From Allodiplogaster sudhausi (taxonomy: Eukaryota > Nematoda > Chromadorea > Rhabditida > Diplogasteridae): a stretch of DNA of 64,000 bases. Shown piece by piece: positions 11,061 to 24,658 of this stretch. Each line of letters opens with the position of its first letter. The stretch's first letter is position 1. The notes beneath the pieces are model-generated. The model had not been told where the DNA came from, did no database searches, and saw nothing but the letters and a program-made list of their open reading frames with translations. The stretch spans positions 5,966,001 to 6,030,000 of the forward strand of contig CALZFC010000018.1 of the NCBI GenBank assembly GCA_945643635.1, in the 5' to 3' direction. Position numbers and translations under genes: made by a program.

Positions 11061-11494
11061 AGGAGACCATAAGGGAAACTCCTGCCACGTAGTCCTGATA
11101 AATTTGACAGATTGGTAAAAAATAAGACGGTGTAAAGAATTCACAGAAATGGTGATACTCCCCCTAGCCTCTCTCCACAGAAAGTTGTGCTTTGCAAAAC
11201 TGGCAGGTGAGCCTACTTGTTATGCAAACCCCGGCCAATGTTGGTAGCGAGCTCCATATGTATGCAATTAAAGGTCATGATTCGAATGGCCACATCGGCC
11301 ACAGTGTTGCTCGAAATTTTTTGAAAATGGCGGGAAAATAAGATATTCGCGAGTTCAAGGAAGATAATAATGTTTATTTCCTCAGGGCAGAGGGATTTTT
11401 GGGGCTTCGGGACACTTGCAATCGAAGTTTCTAGCTCAACCTGACCAAATAAGGCGATTTTCTGCTTTTTACATACATACATACATACATCCTT
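11061..11494. repeat. TTAA-flanked MITE 'R' downstream of T1
   Basis: TTAA (11057-11060) precedes AGGAGACCATAAGGG, and a second TTAA (11495-11498) follows the ACATAC-rich far end. The same sequence occurs beside T3 (inverted, 13400-14570), T4 (22876 onward), T6 (43890 onward) and T10. It also occurs, inverted and free-standing, in an intron of the VWA gene (60098-60473). It includes a conserved tract reading (on the minus strand) AGCTAGAAACTTCGATTGCA. TTAA duplication suggests a piggyBac-type non-autonomous element, apparently old and co-duplicated with the T genes. Confidence 0.55.
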
Positions 11495-11498
11495 TTAA

Positions 11499-12174
11499 AC
11501 CGCAGCTATAAAATCATCGCTCCTATTGAATTCTCTCAAGCGGCTCCCACATGACATGCCAGATTTTGCGTGTGCTATTTTCTCATATGATTTGTTCTTC
11601 TTCTACCCGTTTGATTTCTCCTCAAAGTCATTCCAAAGCAAATTTGTATTGCCGTTTCTTTCAAGCATTTGTTACAGTAGACGATTTCACTTTCTTTCGT
11701 GGGCGGCAAGGTATCCTAGCATCAATTACGTTTAAATTCATTCTTCTTTTCAATCTCCCAGCGACTTGGCAGAAGTCTATCTTGTCTGAGTAGTTTATTT
11801 CAATTTATTTAGCTATGTACGCAAATACAAGCAAATAGTGCCAGCGGGTGGGAAGAACAGGCAGTTTCTGTCCCTCCTGCCTAATTAGAATTCTATTTTG
11901 CGCAGTTCGAAGCGTAATTTTATCATACGACCTTTTTTGTTTTCTCAGATTTTCAAGCTTATTTTATTTCTGCTGCATATCTTCTTTGATGGCTTCATAT
12001 TCCAGTGAAAAATCATGTAATATTTCAAAACAGCATGAAGACATTCAAAATTTCCTGGGATTACCTGCACTTTGTCAACCAAAAGATAAACTCAACCGAA
12101 CAAAGTTTATTTCATAATTGTCAAAACTCAAATCCATAATCCCTTTTTTGTACTTTTATGGTTGAAAAGCTCAG
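11499..12174. other. Non-coding duplicated sequence
   Basis: No gene is supported. Most of this stretch recurs at 34130-34690. It has AT-rich sequence and several short frames with no codon logic. Confidence 0.6.
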
Positions 12175-13335
12175 TTATTGTACGGAAAATGAGTGCCGTC
12201 TAGAATCGCAATCACCTGAAAACGAAAGAATTTTTGTAAATTTTAGTTTTGAACATTTGCTTAAAGTTGTTTATGTAATAGTTATTGAAAAACTACAGCT
12301 TACTTGAGAGAAAAAAAATGATGTACTGAAATTAATTTAGCGTTTCAGAAACCTGATCAAAGTTTGCCAAGGGCATCTTTCCTTTTGGTTCGAGTTGCAT
12401 GCGGCTTTCTCCAAGATATGCATTGACTTTGGGGATGGCATTTGGGTACTTTCTGATGTCGAGGTAGCAGTCGGAGATGTAATCGATGTTGCAGATTGCC
12501 TTCAGCTGATAGAAACGACTGTCGTACCACTCTGAATTCCGATATTCGAAAAGACATTCACAGCTATTTTTTAGAATAAAAAAAAATCTTCTCTAGAAAA
12601 ATGAAATAGCAAATATTCCGTTCGTTATTATTTTTGTCCTTTACTATTATCAAAGTATACTTCGTATAGTGTAAAATATTAGTATCACATAGTACGCAAA
12701 TTCCAACCAATTGTGATTCGATTGCGAAAGTTATCCATATCTACGTCGCATTCTTGCGTAGTCTTGCCGTCGCCGTGAAGTACGTAGACGCAATATTTGT
12801 ATACTCTGCTGACGAGACTGCACCGCTCATCACACGTGCTTCCATCTCCCCAGTTGCCGCATTTAATAACCTAAAGGTCAAGTCGAGATGAAGTTTGTAA
12901 TAGGCGATCATAATTATTAACCGTCCGCCTTCTGTTAAATCCCTTGTACTATAACCTATTGAATAATAGTACCTCGAAGGTTCCAAATTGGGAAATTCGG
13001 AACATTCGAATAAAAGTCATGACGTTTTTGGAGGCGTTCAAAATTCGCTCTTCTGTTAGAACCCCATTTAGTAAAGGGCGTTGAATAGTACCCCGGGGTG
13101 CTATATGAAGAAATTTGGAATATATGAAGTAAATAATCACATTTTCGAAGGGCCCCCAAAAGACGGCTGGGTGGCATTCTCCGGCGGAAGTCGAGTGGAG
13201 AAGCGAGAACACGAAGAGGCAGAATGTCAGAGAGCAGGCAGCACCCAATTGCGCCATTAGAGAGGCGAAGGGAGGAGAGAGAAGGGAAGGAGGGGAGAGG
13301 GCGAGCTGATCGAAGAGGCGAAGGGAGGAGAGAGA
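11630..13335. repeat. Segmental duplication B, copy 1 (partner 34140-35840)
   Basis: 12700-13335 and 35201-35840 are almost base-for-base identical (constant offset of about 22501), including the whole of exons 1 and 2 of T2/T5. Similarity continues, less strictly, through the flanking non-coding sequence. The partner copy ends close to the BEL/Pao insertion. Confidence 0.8.
12175..13257 (-). pseudogene. T2: 5' half of a T-family gene, 3' exons missing
   Basis: Exon 1 (13257-13141) keeps the signal peptide and GECHPAVF. Exon 2 (12870-12708) keeps NWGDGSTCDERC and the HGDGKTTQECD motif. Exon 3 (about 12590-12353) carries a +2 frameshift near its start in a T-run. Exon 4 (12215-12175) is followed by a mutated donor (AACTGAGC instead of GTGAGC). 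The stalk, exon 7 and membrane exon are absent, with unrelated sequence following. It could at most make a truncated soluble product. T5 is a nearly identical copy. Confidence 0.7.
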
Positions 13336-13454
13336 CGGAGACAGCCAGAGAGCTGATCGGAGAGCCGACCACTACCTACATGGGCCCCTTTTATACCGCA
13401 GCTATAAGATCATCGCTCCTTTTAAATTCTCTCAAGCTGCTCCTCAAAAAAATC

Positions 13455-13553
13455 TTCATGGACGCGCGAGAAGTGTGTGAACGAGTGTACCGACTTCTTT
13501 ACATTCTGCTTCTCGATATTCGTGCTATTTTTCTTTGGATGACATACTGGGGC
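13455..13553 (+). pseudogene. P-family mature-exon relic
   Basis: The frame reading SWTREKCVNECTDFFTFCFS is clearly related to PWTREECEKRCEGFFTPCFS of P4. The first cysteine is lost, and the stop comes before the CC(C) motif. It lies next to inverted copies of the sequence found downstream of P2/P5, which shows that P fragments travelled with the duplicated blocks. Confidence 0.5.
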
Positions 13554-14639
13554 GACCTTAATGATCTACCCGAAAGTCGACAATTCGATAAACGCTTCTT
13601 TGTTGTCCCACATTCCAAATTGCACCCACGACATTCCACTTATTTCATTTTACATAACGGAGAACAGTTTGTAAAACATTTATGATCGTTTGTAGTAGAT
13701 TGTCATGAAAAGGATGTTGGCCATCATCTCGCTTTTCTCTGATGTCTGTATAGGTATATCCCTCGGAAAAATGGAGTACTAATTGGGCAGGAGGGGCAGA
13801 AACTGCATCTTCTTCCCACCCGCTGGCATTCCCTGCTTGTTTTTGTGGACGTAATACAATAAATTGAAATAAACTGCTCAGACGATACAGACTTATGCCA
13901 AGTCACTAGGACAGTCGATTGAAAAAAGAATGAATTTAAAGTAAATCGATCTAGGGTACACGACAGAAAATGAAATCATCCTCTGTAACAAATGCTTGAA
14001 TGAAACGGCCCCATTTATTTGCCTTCAAAAGACGTCACCCGATATCTGGCATGTTATGTGAAAGCCGATTGTGAGAATCTTACAGGAGCGATGATTTTAT
14101 AGTTGCGGTATAAGAGGATCGATGTATGTAAAAAGCAGAAAATCGCCTTATTTGGTCTGGTTGAGCTTGAAACTTCGATTGCAAGTGTCCCAAAGCCCCA
14201 AAAATCTCTCTGCCTTGAGGAAATTAACACTATTATCTACATACATTGAGTTCGTGAATAACGTATTTTCCCGCCATATTCAGAAAATTTGGCTGAGCAG
14301 CACTGGGACCATTCGAATCGTGACCTTTAATTGCATACATATGGAGCTCGCAAAGAACATTGGCCGGGTTTTGTTTAACAAGTAGGCTCACCTACCTATT
14401 TTACAAACCACAAGTTTCTGTGTAGAGAGGCGAGAGGTAGTAGCAACTCCTCTCGCCTCTCTACACAGAAACTTTGTGGATTCTTTACACCGTCTTATTT
14501 TTTACTAATCTGTCAAATATCAGGACTTCGTAGCAGGAGTTTTTTCTTATGGTCTCCTTTAAGCAATATATTGTCTTCGATAGCCAGATCAGGTTTTGAC
14601 TCTGTTTGAAATCACACAAAAACAACAAGTTTTATTCAT
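13554..14639. repeat. Inverted copy of the T downstream repeat (R), no gene
   Basis: 13570-13735 is the reverse complement of sequence 3' of P2 (6140-6330). 14120-14570 is the R repeat in inverse orientation relative to 11061-11494. No gene beyond the P relic was found. Confidence 0.65.
14413..14473. repeat. 25-bp perfect inverted repeat, 11-bp loop
   Basis: Arms 14413-14437 and 14449-14473 are exact reverse complements (AGTTTCTGTGTAGAGAGGCG...). Other R copies have only one of the two arms. The second arm therefore arose by local copying of the first onto the other strand. Confidence 0.85.
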
Positions 14640-15895
14640 TCAGGAAGTGAGAGCAGATCCGATTTCGCAGCATTGAAGTGCAATGACAGCCAGAGAAATC
14701 AGAACTGCGACTGAGAAGAAGGCCACGCCGACCCAGAAGAACTGTAAAGGGAAAAATTCTTTAGTAGAATTGAAACCAAATCTATCACAGATCTTAAAAC
14801 TTCTACCATTATTATTATAGGATAACCAAATAGTCTTCTATTATAACTTAAACATTTACGGGAAACGTGTAAATCGGCTTCAGGTGCGGCATCGCTTCTT
14901 CTCGCGGAAAGGACGAGCTAAAAACAAAAATATTCATAGATAATGTTGTATCTTCATTAGAATCTCATTTTTATTATTCTGACTTTGCAAAGCCAAGTGT
15001 ATTTCTTATTGTTCATTAATTTTTCATGCTTTAAAAAGCGAAGGATTAAAAATCTTTTTTGATATGCCTACATGGCAGTGGAAGTCGTCGTTGGCTTAGT
15101 GGTGGTGGTAGTTGCACTTTTCGAAGTTGTTGTTGGCCTGCAATGTACCATTAGGATCGTTGTGAGTAAAAGTATTTGGTGGATAATGACTGAAAAAGAA
15201 ATAACTACTCTATTCAGAATAAGCCTTTCCATGAAGACACTCACGTGGTCGTTGAAGTGCTCGTAGTTGTCGTGGTTGTTGTGCTGAAATTAATTTTAAA
15301 CAATACTTTCAAAATACAATTCCTTTTCAAATCAAAATAAAACACCTATACATTCCCTGCTGAGATTGAAGAGCTGTTTTATATTCTACATTTTATATCA
15401 TTATATCAAAACTTATTTGGGGTTCTAATGCTCACGGCAATCTTCAGCATTGCTTTGTTTAAATTCATAATTATTTTTGTGTACCTTAATCATTAAAAAG
15501 CTCACATATTAAACGGAAGATAAGTACCGTCCAGAATAGCAATCACCTGAAAAACGAAAGAATTTTTTTATTCTAGTTTTGAACATTTGATTAAAGCTGT
15601 TTATGTAATGGTTATTGTAAAACTGCAGTTTACATGAGAGAAAAAAATGATATGCTGAAATTAATTAAGCGTTTCAGAAATCTGATCAAAGTTTGCCAAG
15701 GGCATCTTTCCTTTGGGTTCTCGTTGCATGCGGCTTTCTCCAAGATAGGCATTGAGGTTGGGGATGGCATTTGGGTACTCTCTGATGTCGATGTTGCATT
15801 TGGATTCTATGAAATCCATGTTAACTTCGCATATTGCCTTCAGCTGAGAGAAACGACCGTCGTACCATTCTGAATTCCGACATTCGAGCAGACAT
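14640..15895 (-). pseudogene. T3: 3' half of a T-family gene, cut by an LTR element
   Basis: Minus-strand exon 8 (14741-14640: FFWVGVAFFSVAVLISLAVI, then CC) and exon 7 (14917-14860) are intact. So are the Thr-rich exon 6 (about 15137-15071, deleted for the SASATT repeat), exon 5 (about 15285-15245) and exon 4 (VIAILDGTYLP, about 15548-15510). Exon 3 is open but stops abruptly at 15895, just after the first ectodomain codons, where a gypsy-type LTR begins. The exon 3 variant with an extra MDFIESK-type insert resembles T4. Exons 1 and 2 are missing. Confidence 0.7.
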
Positions 15896-15896
15896 T

Positions 15897-16254
15897 TGTT
15901 GAGTAGATATGTAAATATCTACTCATGTTAATATGTACTATGTACATTTATATGTGGACTCTATGAGTTCTGTTACATTATACTCGTCTACATGAGTCGC
16001 CACCTCGGAATGGTATTTAAACCCTCGGCTGGTCTCTTCATTGTCACTTCCTCTTTCCGCCTCATTCGGTTACTTCGTGTTCCCGTGTCACTTCCCTCCC
16101 CCTCTCACCTCGCGAGCGCTGGCCTCCATTCTCCCATTCTACTTTCCCCTCTTCTCTCAATAAACCCTTGTCCCGCTCTCGTCTCGTCTACCTGCATTCT
16201 ATTCCCTGTCCCTCTGTGTGAAGGACACAACGTCCCTTACGTGAGGACATAACA
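15897..16254 (+). mobile_element. LTR of a Ty3/gypsy-type retrotransposon
   Basis: A 358-bp sequence starts TGTTGAGTAGATATG and ends ACATAACA. It has a promoter-like TATTTAAA, an AATAAA signal (about 16158) and a palindrome near its start (GAGTAGATAT/ATATCTACTC). It is followed at 16255 by ACTGGCGATCAGGAC, the primer-binding-site pattern of gypsy elements. It interrupts exon 3 of T3. No second LTR of this kind is in the window. Confidence 0.7.
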
Positions 16255-16729
16255 ACTGGCGATCAGGACTACAAGAATTCGTGCGGCGACCGATTCACTA
16301 CCTGCGGCTGAGTATCTCTCGTTCTCTCGTCGTTCAAGTGTGGCTATTCTTATCCTCGGCTGACTTCTTTCCATTTGCCCATCCAGTTAAAAGAGGCTGT
16401 GTGCCCACCAAGTTTAAAAGAGGCTCTGTGCCCACCCTGTTGAAAAGAGGCTGTGTGCCCAAGTTTTTCAGGTTTCTGGTGTTCTGGTGGTCTGGAAGTG
16501 AAAGTCAACCTGCTAAAACAACGAGCAGAATAAAACCTTTGGGTTAAAGTCAAGGGGTTGATCCCCGATCTTCAGCAGCTGGGCGGCAAGGGGTTGGTCC
16601 CCGATCTTCTGAAGCCGATCTTCAGAAGAAAACTGGAAGACGATGGCTGAGATGCAAGCATTCCTGCAAGCTCTGAAGATGCAACAAGAACAGAGTGCTG
16701 CTGCCTTAGCACAACAAGAACAGAGTGCT
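16255..16729 (+). pseudogene. 5'UTR and first codons of gypsy gag, truncated
   Basis: After the primer-binding site come three 27-28-bp tandem repeats (about 16386-16468, unit around AAAAGAGGCTGTGTGCCCA) and a shorter GATCTTCAG repeat. A gag start at 16643 reads MAEMQAFLQALKMQQEQSAA. The frame is cut off at about 16729, where block A copy 2 begins. Only the 5' end of the element survives. Confidence 0.65.
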
Positions 16730-18814
16730 ACATCCACACGCAGGTTACTAGAATAATCACGTCCAAGATTCTTGGAGAAGAAAAAAAAGGTTACCTAAAA
16801 CTAAAAAGGTCGCTGGCGTGATGTTCCTCGAAACACATCATGAAGCGACTATTTAGAAAGCTGTTGTTTTTTTCTTCTACAACAAATTCTTTACACTGGA
16901 ATTTATTTTCTAATGAAACATTTTATACTTTGCAAAACATTTATATAATAGCATTTTTTATATACATACATACATATATACATGTAGACGCTATTACGTA
17001 TCGCTTAGAAATTGCGTTAGAAACTCTCCAGCAAGAGTATGTATTGCTGGCTATATCTTAGTGCAAAATTACCGCGTGCCAATATCAGAAGCACACATAT
17101 TGCTCATGTCTGTTTCAACGGTCTGCACATTTTTTTTTCTTATTTAATATATACGTATGAATGTACACTACTCTTGAGTCAGATGACCAGCACCCCCCCC
17201 CCCCCCTTCCCCCCCCCCCCCCCCGCAAAATTACGTAACATACGTAATATCCGGCAATGAAAGTGTAAGGAGTGCTTGCAAAAGTATTACAGTATGAGCA
17301 TTTGATATTTAGTGGGAGACCGGAAATACGAAAATCAAACACAACTCTGTTTGGCTATTTGCTCTAGTAATTTCCGGCCATTTCCTGCGTGGTTGCAATT
17401 TATTTTTGCGCGTTCATGCTTAACCTTGACACTACATACCTCGAGGGGCATAATACCTTGAGGAGCATGCTATCTTTATTAATATCGTAACAAGACAGTA
17501 CGAAACTGATCTTTCTTTTGAAAGACTATTCCACGTTTTTCTTGTATGTGCGTTAATCAAGTACTTGGATAAAGTAAAACTACATATATAAAGTTCAGCC
17601 TAACGCCCCACGAAGTGAGACACATCCATGGCAAGAAGGAACTCGCATGGTGGGTGTTGATGTTCTGATGGAGTACACAGACACCATTGAATTATAGTTC
17701 CTCGTTACTGCTCCAATTCTGGTCGCTTCAAAGAACCAGCACCAGGAAGTAGATAAAAGAAAAAAAAACTAAAAAAAAAAGAATCTTTTCTATTGAATCA
17801 TAAACATCTCCGTTAAACTTATTTACATATACATACATATGCATGTGCATTTTGACATGTCATGTTTAAAAAAACTTCGAATATGAATCGGAAAATTATT
17901 TGTCTTTCTTTATGTTAGGATCTGCATTTTTAAGGAAGTTTCAGGCTTCGGATTTTAAAAACTCTTCTGTTGGCTCGGAGAATTGTAATTCCCTTGAGAA
18001 ACTTTAAAATCTTGAGAGATAAAACTGCATCTTCATTACATTGTGCATATTTCTCCATGCTTTATTCAAGTAAACACATACTTCATCATTGTTGTACATA
18101 GCGTTTCTTTGCTCTTTCTGATTCAAACAAGCAGCGAAAGCTTACACTTTTTTTATTGGTACGTTTGATCTCTACACAAATACTTACATAACAAAACCAA
18201 TTTAAAAATCTTTATTTAAAGCTTTCGTTGTGCGAATTTTTTTATTAGTGAAAAATTACACAATAATTATTTACATATGTATAAAAAATAATGCTATTTT
18301 CATTGCAATGAAAGGACGACAATCGCGGTAATAAAAAGATCGTCTGGCAAGGCAGTCTCGTGATATATTTATGCGATCACATGAGGGTATGATCTAAGAA
18401 AAAGAAAAGAAGAAAAGATTTAAATGTAAACAGATGCCAAAACGACAGAAACAGGGCCACAAATGACACAAAAACTCCAAATTCATTGGTGAAAAGCGTC
18501 AGTTTTACGATTTTCAAATGCCAGTTGGCAATAAAATTGTGCCTCGTGGTGCTATTTCTTGGATAGTTTAGATGAACATTTCAGAGTATTTGTATAATGT
18601 CCGAAACATCTGCCTTGTGGAATCATGTATAAAAATTCGTGGCGATTGTGGACCATGGGCGCTTCATGCTCTCCTGACTTTGTTCATGTATATTTTTTCT
18701 TCTTTATAATCATCAAATTGGTACTTTCATGATCACCAGCAAAATTTCACTTTTGTCATCTCGGTATAGGTATTTCATTTTATTTGTGATCCTTAAAAAT
18801 TTTCATTTTGAGAA

Positions 18815-19447
18815 ATGCGGCTTTTCTCCCTCTTCTTGCTGTTCGCCTTCGCGATGGCTAGCGTTGCTGCTTTTCCCGAGAAGGTATGAAGCAAAAGAAA
18901 GTGGGGGAGGAGGGGGAGGGGGTGCTAACACCTATGTCAGCACCCCTGAACTTTGTTCAGGGCGTAAATGGGTACAGAATCAAGCTGCTTATGAATATAA
19001 GTTAATCGTAAAGTGTAGCCGAAGGAGTTCAGGAGAACCCTAAGCTAGGATCGCGCTCGTGAAATTAATATTCAATTTATCCTTGTGTAGAGGTCGACGG
19101 GACACAGAGATGATATTTCAGCGAATTTTCGCTATAGCCTTTTTTAAAGTGCACAAATCGAAGCCTTAATATATAGATGTAGTTGAATTTTTGTGTCCGA
19201 TTGTAGTCGCACGTCTGTCTAAATTACAGGCAAACAGGGGCGATTTCAAAAAAGTCCACTTTTGGCTAGTTAAAATAATTCTCTTTTTAATTACAAGTAT
19301 ATTTTCGCTCACGAATACATACAGGAGTGCTATCCGGCGACGCGTGAGCAATGCGAAGAACGACGTCAAAATCGCGCCCTGCCACGGAAGCGGGTCATGT
19401 TCGATGGCCGGAATTGCTGCCTTTCGGAGCCCACTCGCCTTGTTTGA
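18815..19447 (+). CDS. P5: secreted four-cysteine peptide, two exons
   Basis: Exon 1 (18815-18883) encodes the same signal peptide as P2 (MRLFSLFLLFAFAMASVAA). Exon 2 (19325-19447, acceptor ACATACAG) encodes 40 residues. It starts ECYPATREQCEERRQNRALP, has PRKRV, and ends with NCCLSEPTRLV. Cysteines are at mature positions 2, 10, 31 and 32. Compared with P2, many changes in the mature exon alter the amino acid while the signal exon is unchanged. That pattern is typical of diversifying secreted peptides, although only two copies can be compared. Convergent with P4 (stop to stop 308 bp). Confidence 0.7.
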
Positions 19448-19754
19448 CACGCTTCACCCAAAGTGGCTAATTAACACCCAACTAATTTGCTGCCTTCCTT
19501 TTGCTGCTCTCTTCCTGAGCCACATGTTGCTCTCCTCAAAAACCATATCACTGGCCAACATCCTTCCTTTCATGTCCCAGACAATCTACTACAAACTATG
19601 ATAAATGTTATGCAAAACTGTTCTCCTATCCTCTACTGAACTGCTGTGCAGAACATGAAATGTATGTACATATAATTGAAATGTCCGTGGTTGCAAGGCG
19701 GATTGTGGTAAAAAAAAAGAAGAAGTTTTATCGAAATGTCAACTTTCGAGTATA

Positions 19755-20001
19755 TCAGAAAGGCATTTCTTCATTAAAATAGGGCACGATGCAGCAGCAG
19801 TTGTAGTCAGGATCGTATTTCGAGAAGCAAGGCGTAAAAAAACCCTCGCAACGTTTCTCACACTCCTCGCGTGTCCATGGCGCGGAGCAGGGCTAAAGAT
19901 TAAAAAAAACAGCAAAAATCGTTGCCTCCTGAGAGAATAAAGATCGAGAACCTGCTGACCGAACCTGACCTGCTTGTCGCAAGGGCGAGCAACAGCAACA
20001 T
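19755..20001 (-). CDS. P4: secreted seven-cysteine peptide, two exons
   Basis: Exon 2 (19892-19755) encodes 45 residues: PCSAPWTREECEKRC, then FFTPCFSK and YNCCCIVPY, ending before a TGA. Cysteines are at mature positions 2, 11, 15, 22, 32, 33 and 34. Exon 1 (20001-19960) has donor TCG|GTCAGC in phase 0. The longer signal peptide seen in P3 has lost its ATG here (ATT) and gained a CGA codon. The first usable Met gives only MLLLLALATSRSGS, short but still hydrophobic. It is therefore either a working gene with a reduced signal peptide or one at the edge of decay. Confidence 0.55.
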
Positions 20002-20499
20002 CAAGAGAGCTCGTCGAATGACGTCAACAGGAAAGCAGGAAAGTCGCCCTTAAATATTTAGTAATTAAAGTGCTAAACTTGCTTTAGTTTTCGGAGTGAA
20101 AGCAGCCTTCTACACACTTTTGCACTCTCACTTTTATAAACCATCCAACGCCGCATGTATATACTTAATGAACTTTGAATGTGGATACAGTTTAAATCAT
20201 GAACAAAAATCTGAAGGGAATTTTAATTACATTTTCAATTTTCCAACCTAGAACGTCCAAAAACCTGCTTCGAGTTCCTATTTTTGTTCGTTTACATTTC
20301 AACAAAATTTTAGTTTTCTTTCAAGTAAAAAACGGCTGAAAAGCATGTAAATAAAGAAAAAAGAGCTTGTGAAGAAAGGATAGCGATTTGAATATCTACT
20401 TTAAAGAACTCAAAAATAAAAGCGGAACATATGAATGTAATTGCTCACTGTTTGTGGCACTCCGGTCTAGTTACACGATTTTGATCTTTTAGAAGGAAC
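20002..20499. other. AT-rich stretch without recognised gene
   Basis: No signal peptide, cysteine exon or repeat boundary was seen. It ends where T4-type upstream sequence starts. Confidence 0.5.
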
Positions 20500-20732
20500 A
20501 GGCAGGCATGAAGGAAACGTGTGGATCTGGATGTCCCGCTACAGCAATTTCGAAATGAGTATCAAAATGCAAAATTATGCTCCCAAAGCAATGTGAGAAA
20601 ATTTCTCCGGAACTCATCATTAACCCGCGCTGCTTGGCCTGCGAGTGGTCGCCTTTGTGATCAGCTCTCGGGCTTTCTCTGCCGCTTTCTTTCTCTCCCC
20701 CTCCCTTCTCTCTCCTCGTGTTTCTTCCCCTG

Positions 20733-22791
<2,059 letters not shown>

Positions 22792-22799
22792 ATGAATAA

Positions 22800-23041
22800 A
22801 GATTGTTGTTTTTGTGTGATTTCGAACAGAGTCAAACACTGATCTGGCAATCGAAGACAATATATTGCTTAAAGGAGACCATAGAGGAAAAACTCCTGCC
22901 ACGAAGTCCTGATAAATTTGACAGATTGGTAAAAAAAAGACGGTGTAAAGAATTCACAGAAATGGTGATACTCCTCCTCGCCTCTCTCCACAGAAAGTTG
23001 TGGTTTGAGAACTGGCACGTGAGCCTACCCCGGGCACTGCT
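22800..23041. repeat. R repeat downstream of T4
   Basis: Same tail as after T1 (AATAAA, TTAA, AGGAGACC), cut by the element at 23042. R resumes at 24181 and runs to about 24400. Confidence 0.65.
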
Positions 23042-24180
23042 GCCGCGCCTTCATTCTCAAGAAAGTTCGGTCAGGGGGGAACTCGAAAAAAATTTTTCTG
23101 AGGGGTGCGGGAACTTTCCCGGACTTTTTATATGCAATAGCATGGAACCTCGGAGGTTTTTTTGACCGCTCCGGGAAAGATACCGGACCGATTTTGCTCA
23201 AATGTACCCAGCGCTCCGGGAAAAATCCCGCATCTTTAAAATCGTGAGAAATAGCGTGTAAAAGTGGAGGCGCAGACAAACCTACTTGAGATATGGTTTG
23301 CCTGGCATCTCTCATTTCGTGGTTATCTTTAGTTTTCTCTCGCAGTGAAAGCAATTTCCGGGAAATAACGCTCACCGACACACGAACCCATGTCGCGTTT
23401 AGGTCCGGGAGATTTTTTTTCTAGGCATCTTTCTTTCTTTGTTTCTTAGTTTGTTTCCCACTTACTTTCTTTCTTTCCTTCTTACTTTGTTTCTTACTAT
23501 CTTTTTTTCTTTTTCCCCACTATCTTTCTTACTTTATTTCATACTTATTTTCTTTCTTTCTTTCTTACTTTATTTTTTACTTTCTAACTTACCTATTCTT
23601 ACTTACTTTCTGTCTTTCTTTCTTCCTTTCTTTCCTTATTTCATACTTTACCTCCTACTTTCATCCTTGCTTTCTTTCTTTCAAACTTTCTTTCTTACGT
23701 TTTTCCAGAAAGCTATGAATGCCAACGAAAACGTTGCTCCTTTGATCTCAAGAACTATATATTTTCTCACTTTATTTTTTAGAGAATTCATCCGGTTCTC
23801 CGTCTAATGATTACTAATACAGCTGGAGAAAAGCGATGTAATTTGAGCCAAAAAATGCAAAAAAAAAATCAAGCCGTCATTGTTACAAGTTAAAATGGTC
23901 TTTTCTTTCCAATGGAAAGTTAGACCTTCTTTGCAGTGCAGGAATAAGAACAGCTTACGACGAAATTCTAATTAGAAAATGTATATCAAAGTAATAAAAT
24001 ATACGAATAAACATCTTCATGCAAAAGGAATATAATTTTAGTGCGCATGACACACTGTTTTCTCCAGGAACTTTCCCGAACCACTCAAGATTTTCTCCAG
24101 GAACTTTCCGGGACCGGTGCGGGAATTCTGAAAGTTCCCGCACCGCTCCCGGAACTTTTACCATAGAATGAAGGCGCGGC
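23042..24180. mobile_element. 1.14-kb non-autonomous DNA element with GC-rich inverted ends
   Basis: The left end GCCGCGCCTTCATTCT is mirrored by AGAATGAAGGCGCGGC at the right. Subterminal AAGTTCC/GGGAACTTT motifs repeat in both orientations. It interrupts the R repeat. The interior is a long C/T-rich tract of TTTC/TTAC words (23410-23705) and AT-rich sequence, without a transposase. I could not identify a target duplication. Confidence 0.6.
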
Positions 24181-24658
24181 TGGAGTGTTGCTCTGCCAAT
24201 TTTTTTTTGAGAATGGCGGGAAATTAAAATATTTGCGAATTCAAAGCAGATAATAGTTTTAATTTCCTCAGGGCAAAGAGATTTTTGGGACTTCGGGACA
24301 CTTGCAAGCGAAGTTTCTAGCTCAACCTTACCAAATAAGGCGATTTTCTGCTTTTTACATACATACATTGATCCTTTTATACCGCAACTATAAGATCATC
24401 GCTCCTGTTAGATTCTCTCAAGCTGCTCCCACATGACATGCCAGATTTTGCGTGTGCTATTTTCTCATGTGATTTGTTCTTCTTCTATTCATGTGAATTT
24501 GCCCGGATTGCAAAGGATAATTTTAATATATAAAAGCAGACGTTAAAAGCAATAAAAATTATGCGCGCACATCAAAACCATTTTGTTTACAATTACGTTT
24601 ATGACTTTCTCTGATGATTTTTCTTCGCATACTAAATGATGCAAATTTTAATACCATT

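Larger units (their letters stand above)
16726..20045. repeat. Segmental duplication block A, copy 2
   Basis: Matches 3264-6650 in order and orientation, including a poly-C tract (17190-17224), P5 (partner of P2) and P4 (partner of P3). 16730-18814 holds no recognised gene. Confidence 0.85.

Noticed and set aside
12741..12986. 81-codon ORF, also at 35242-35487
   Set aside because: Wrong frame over T2/T5 exon 2. The frame with conserved cysteines (STCDERC) is the real one.
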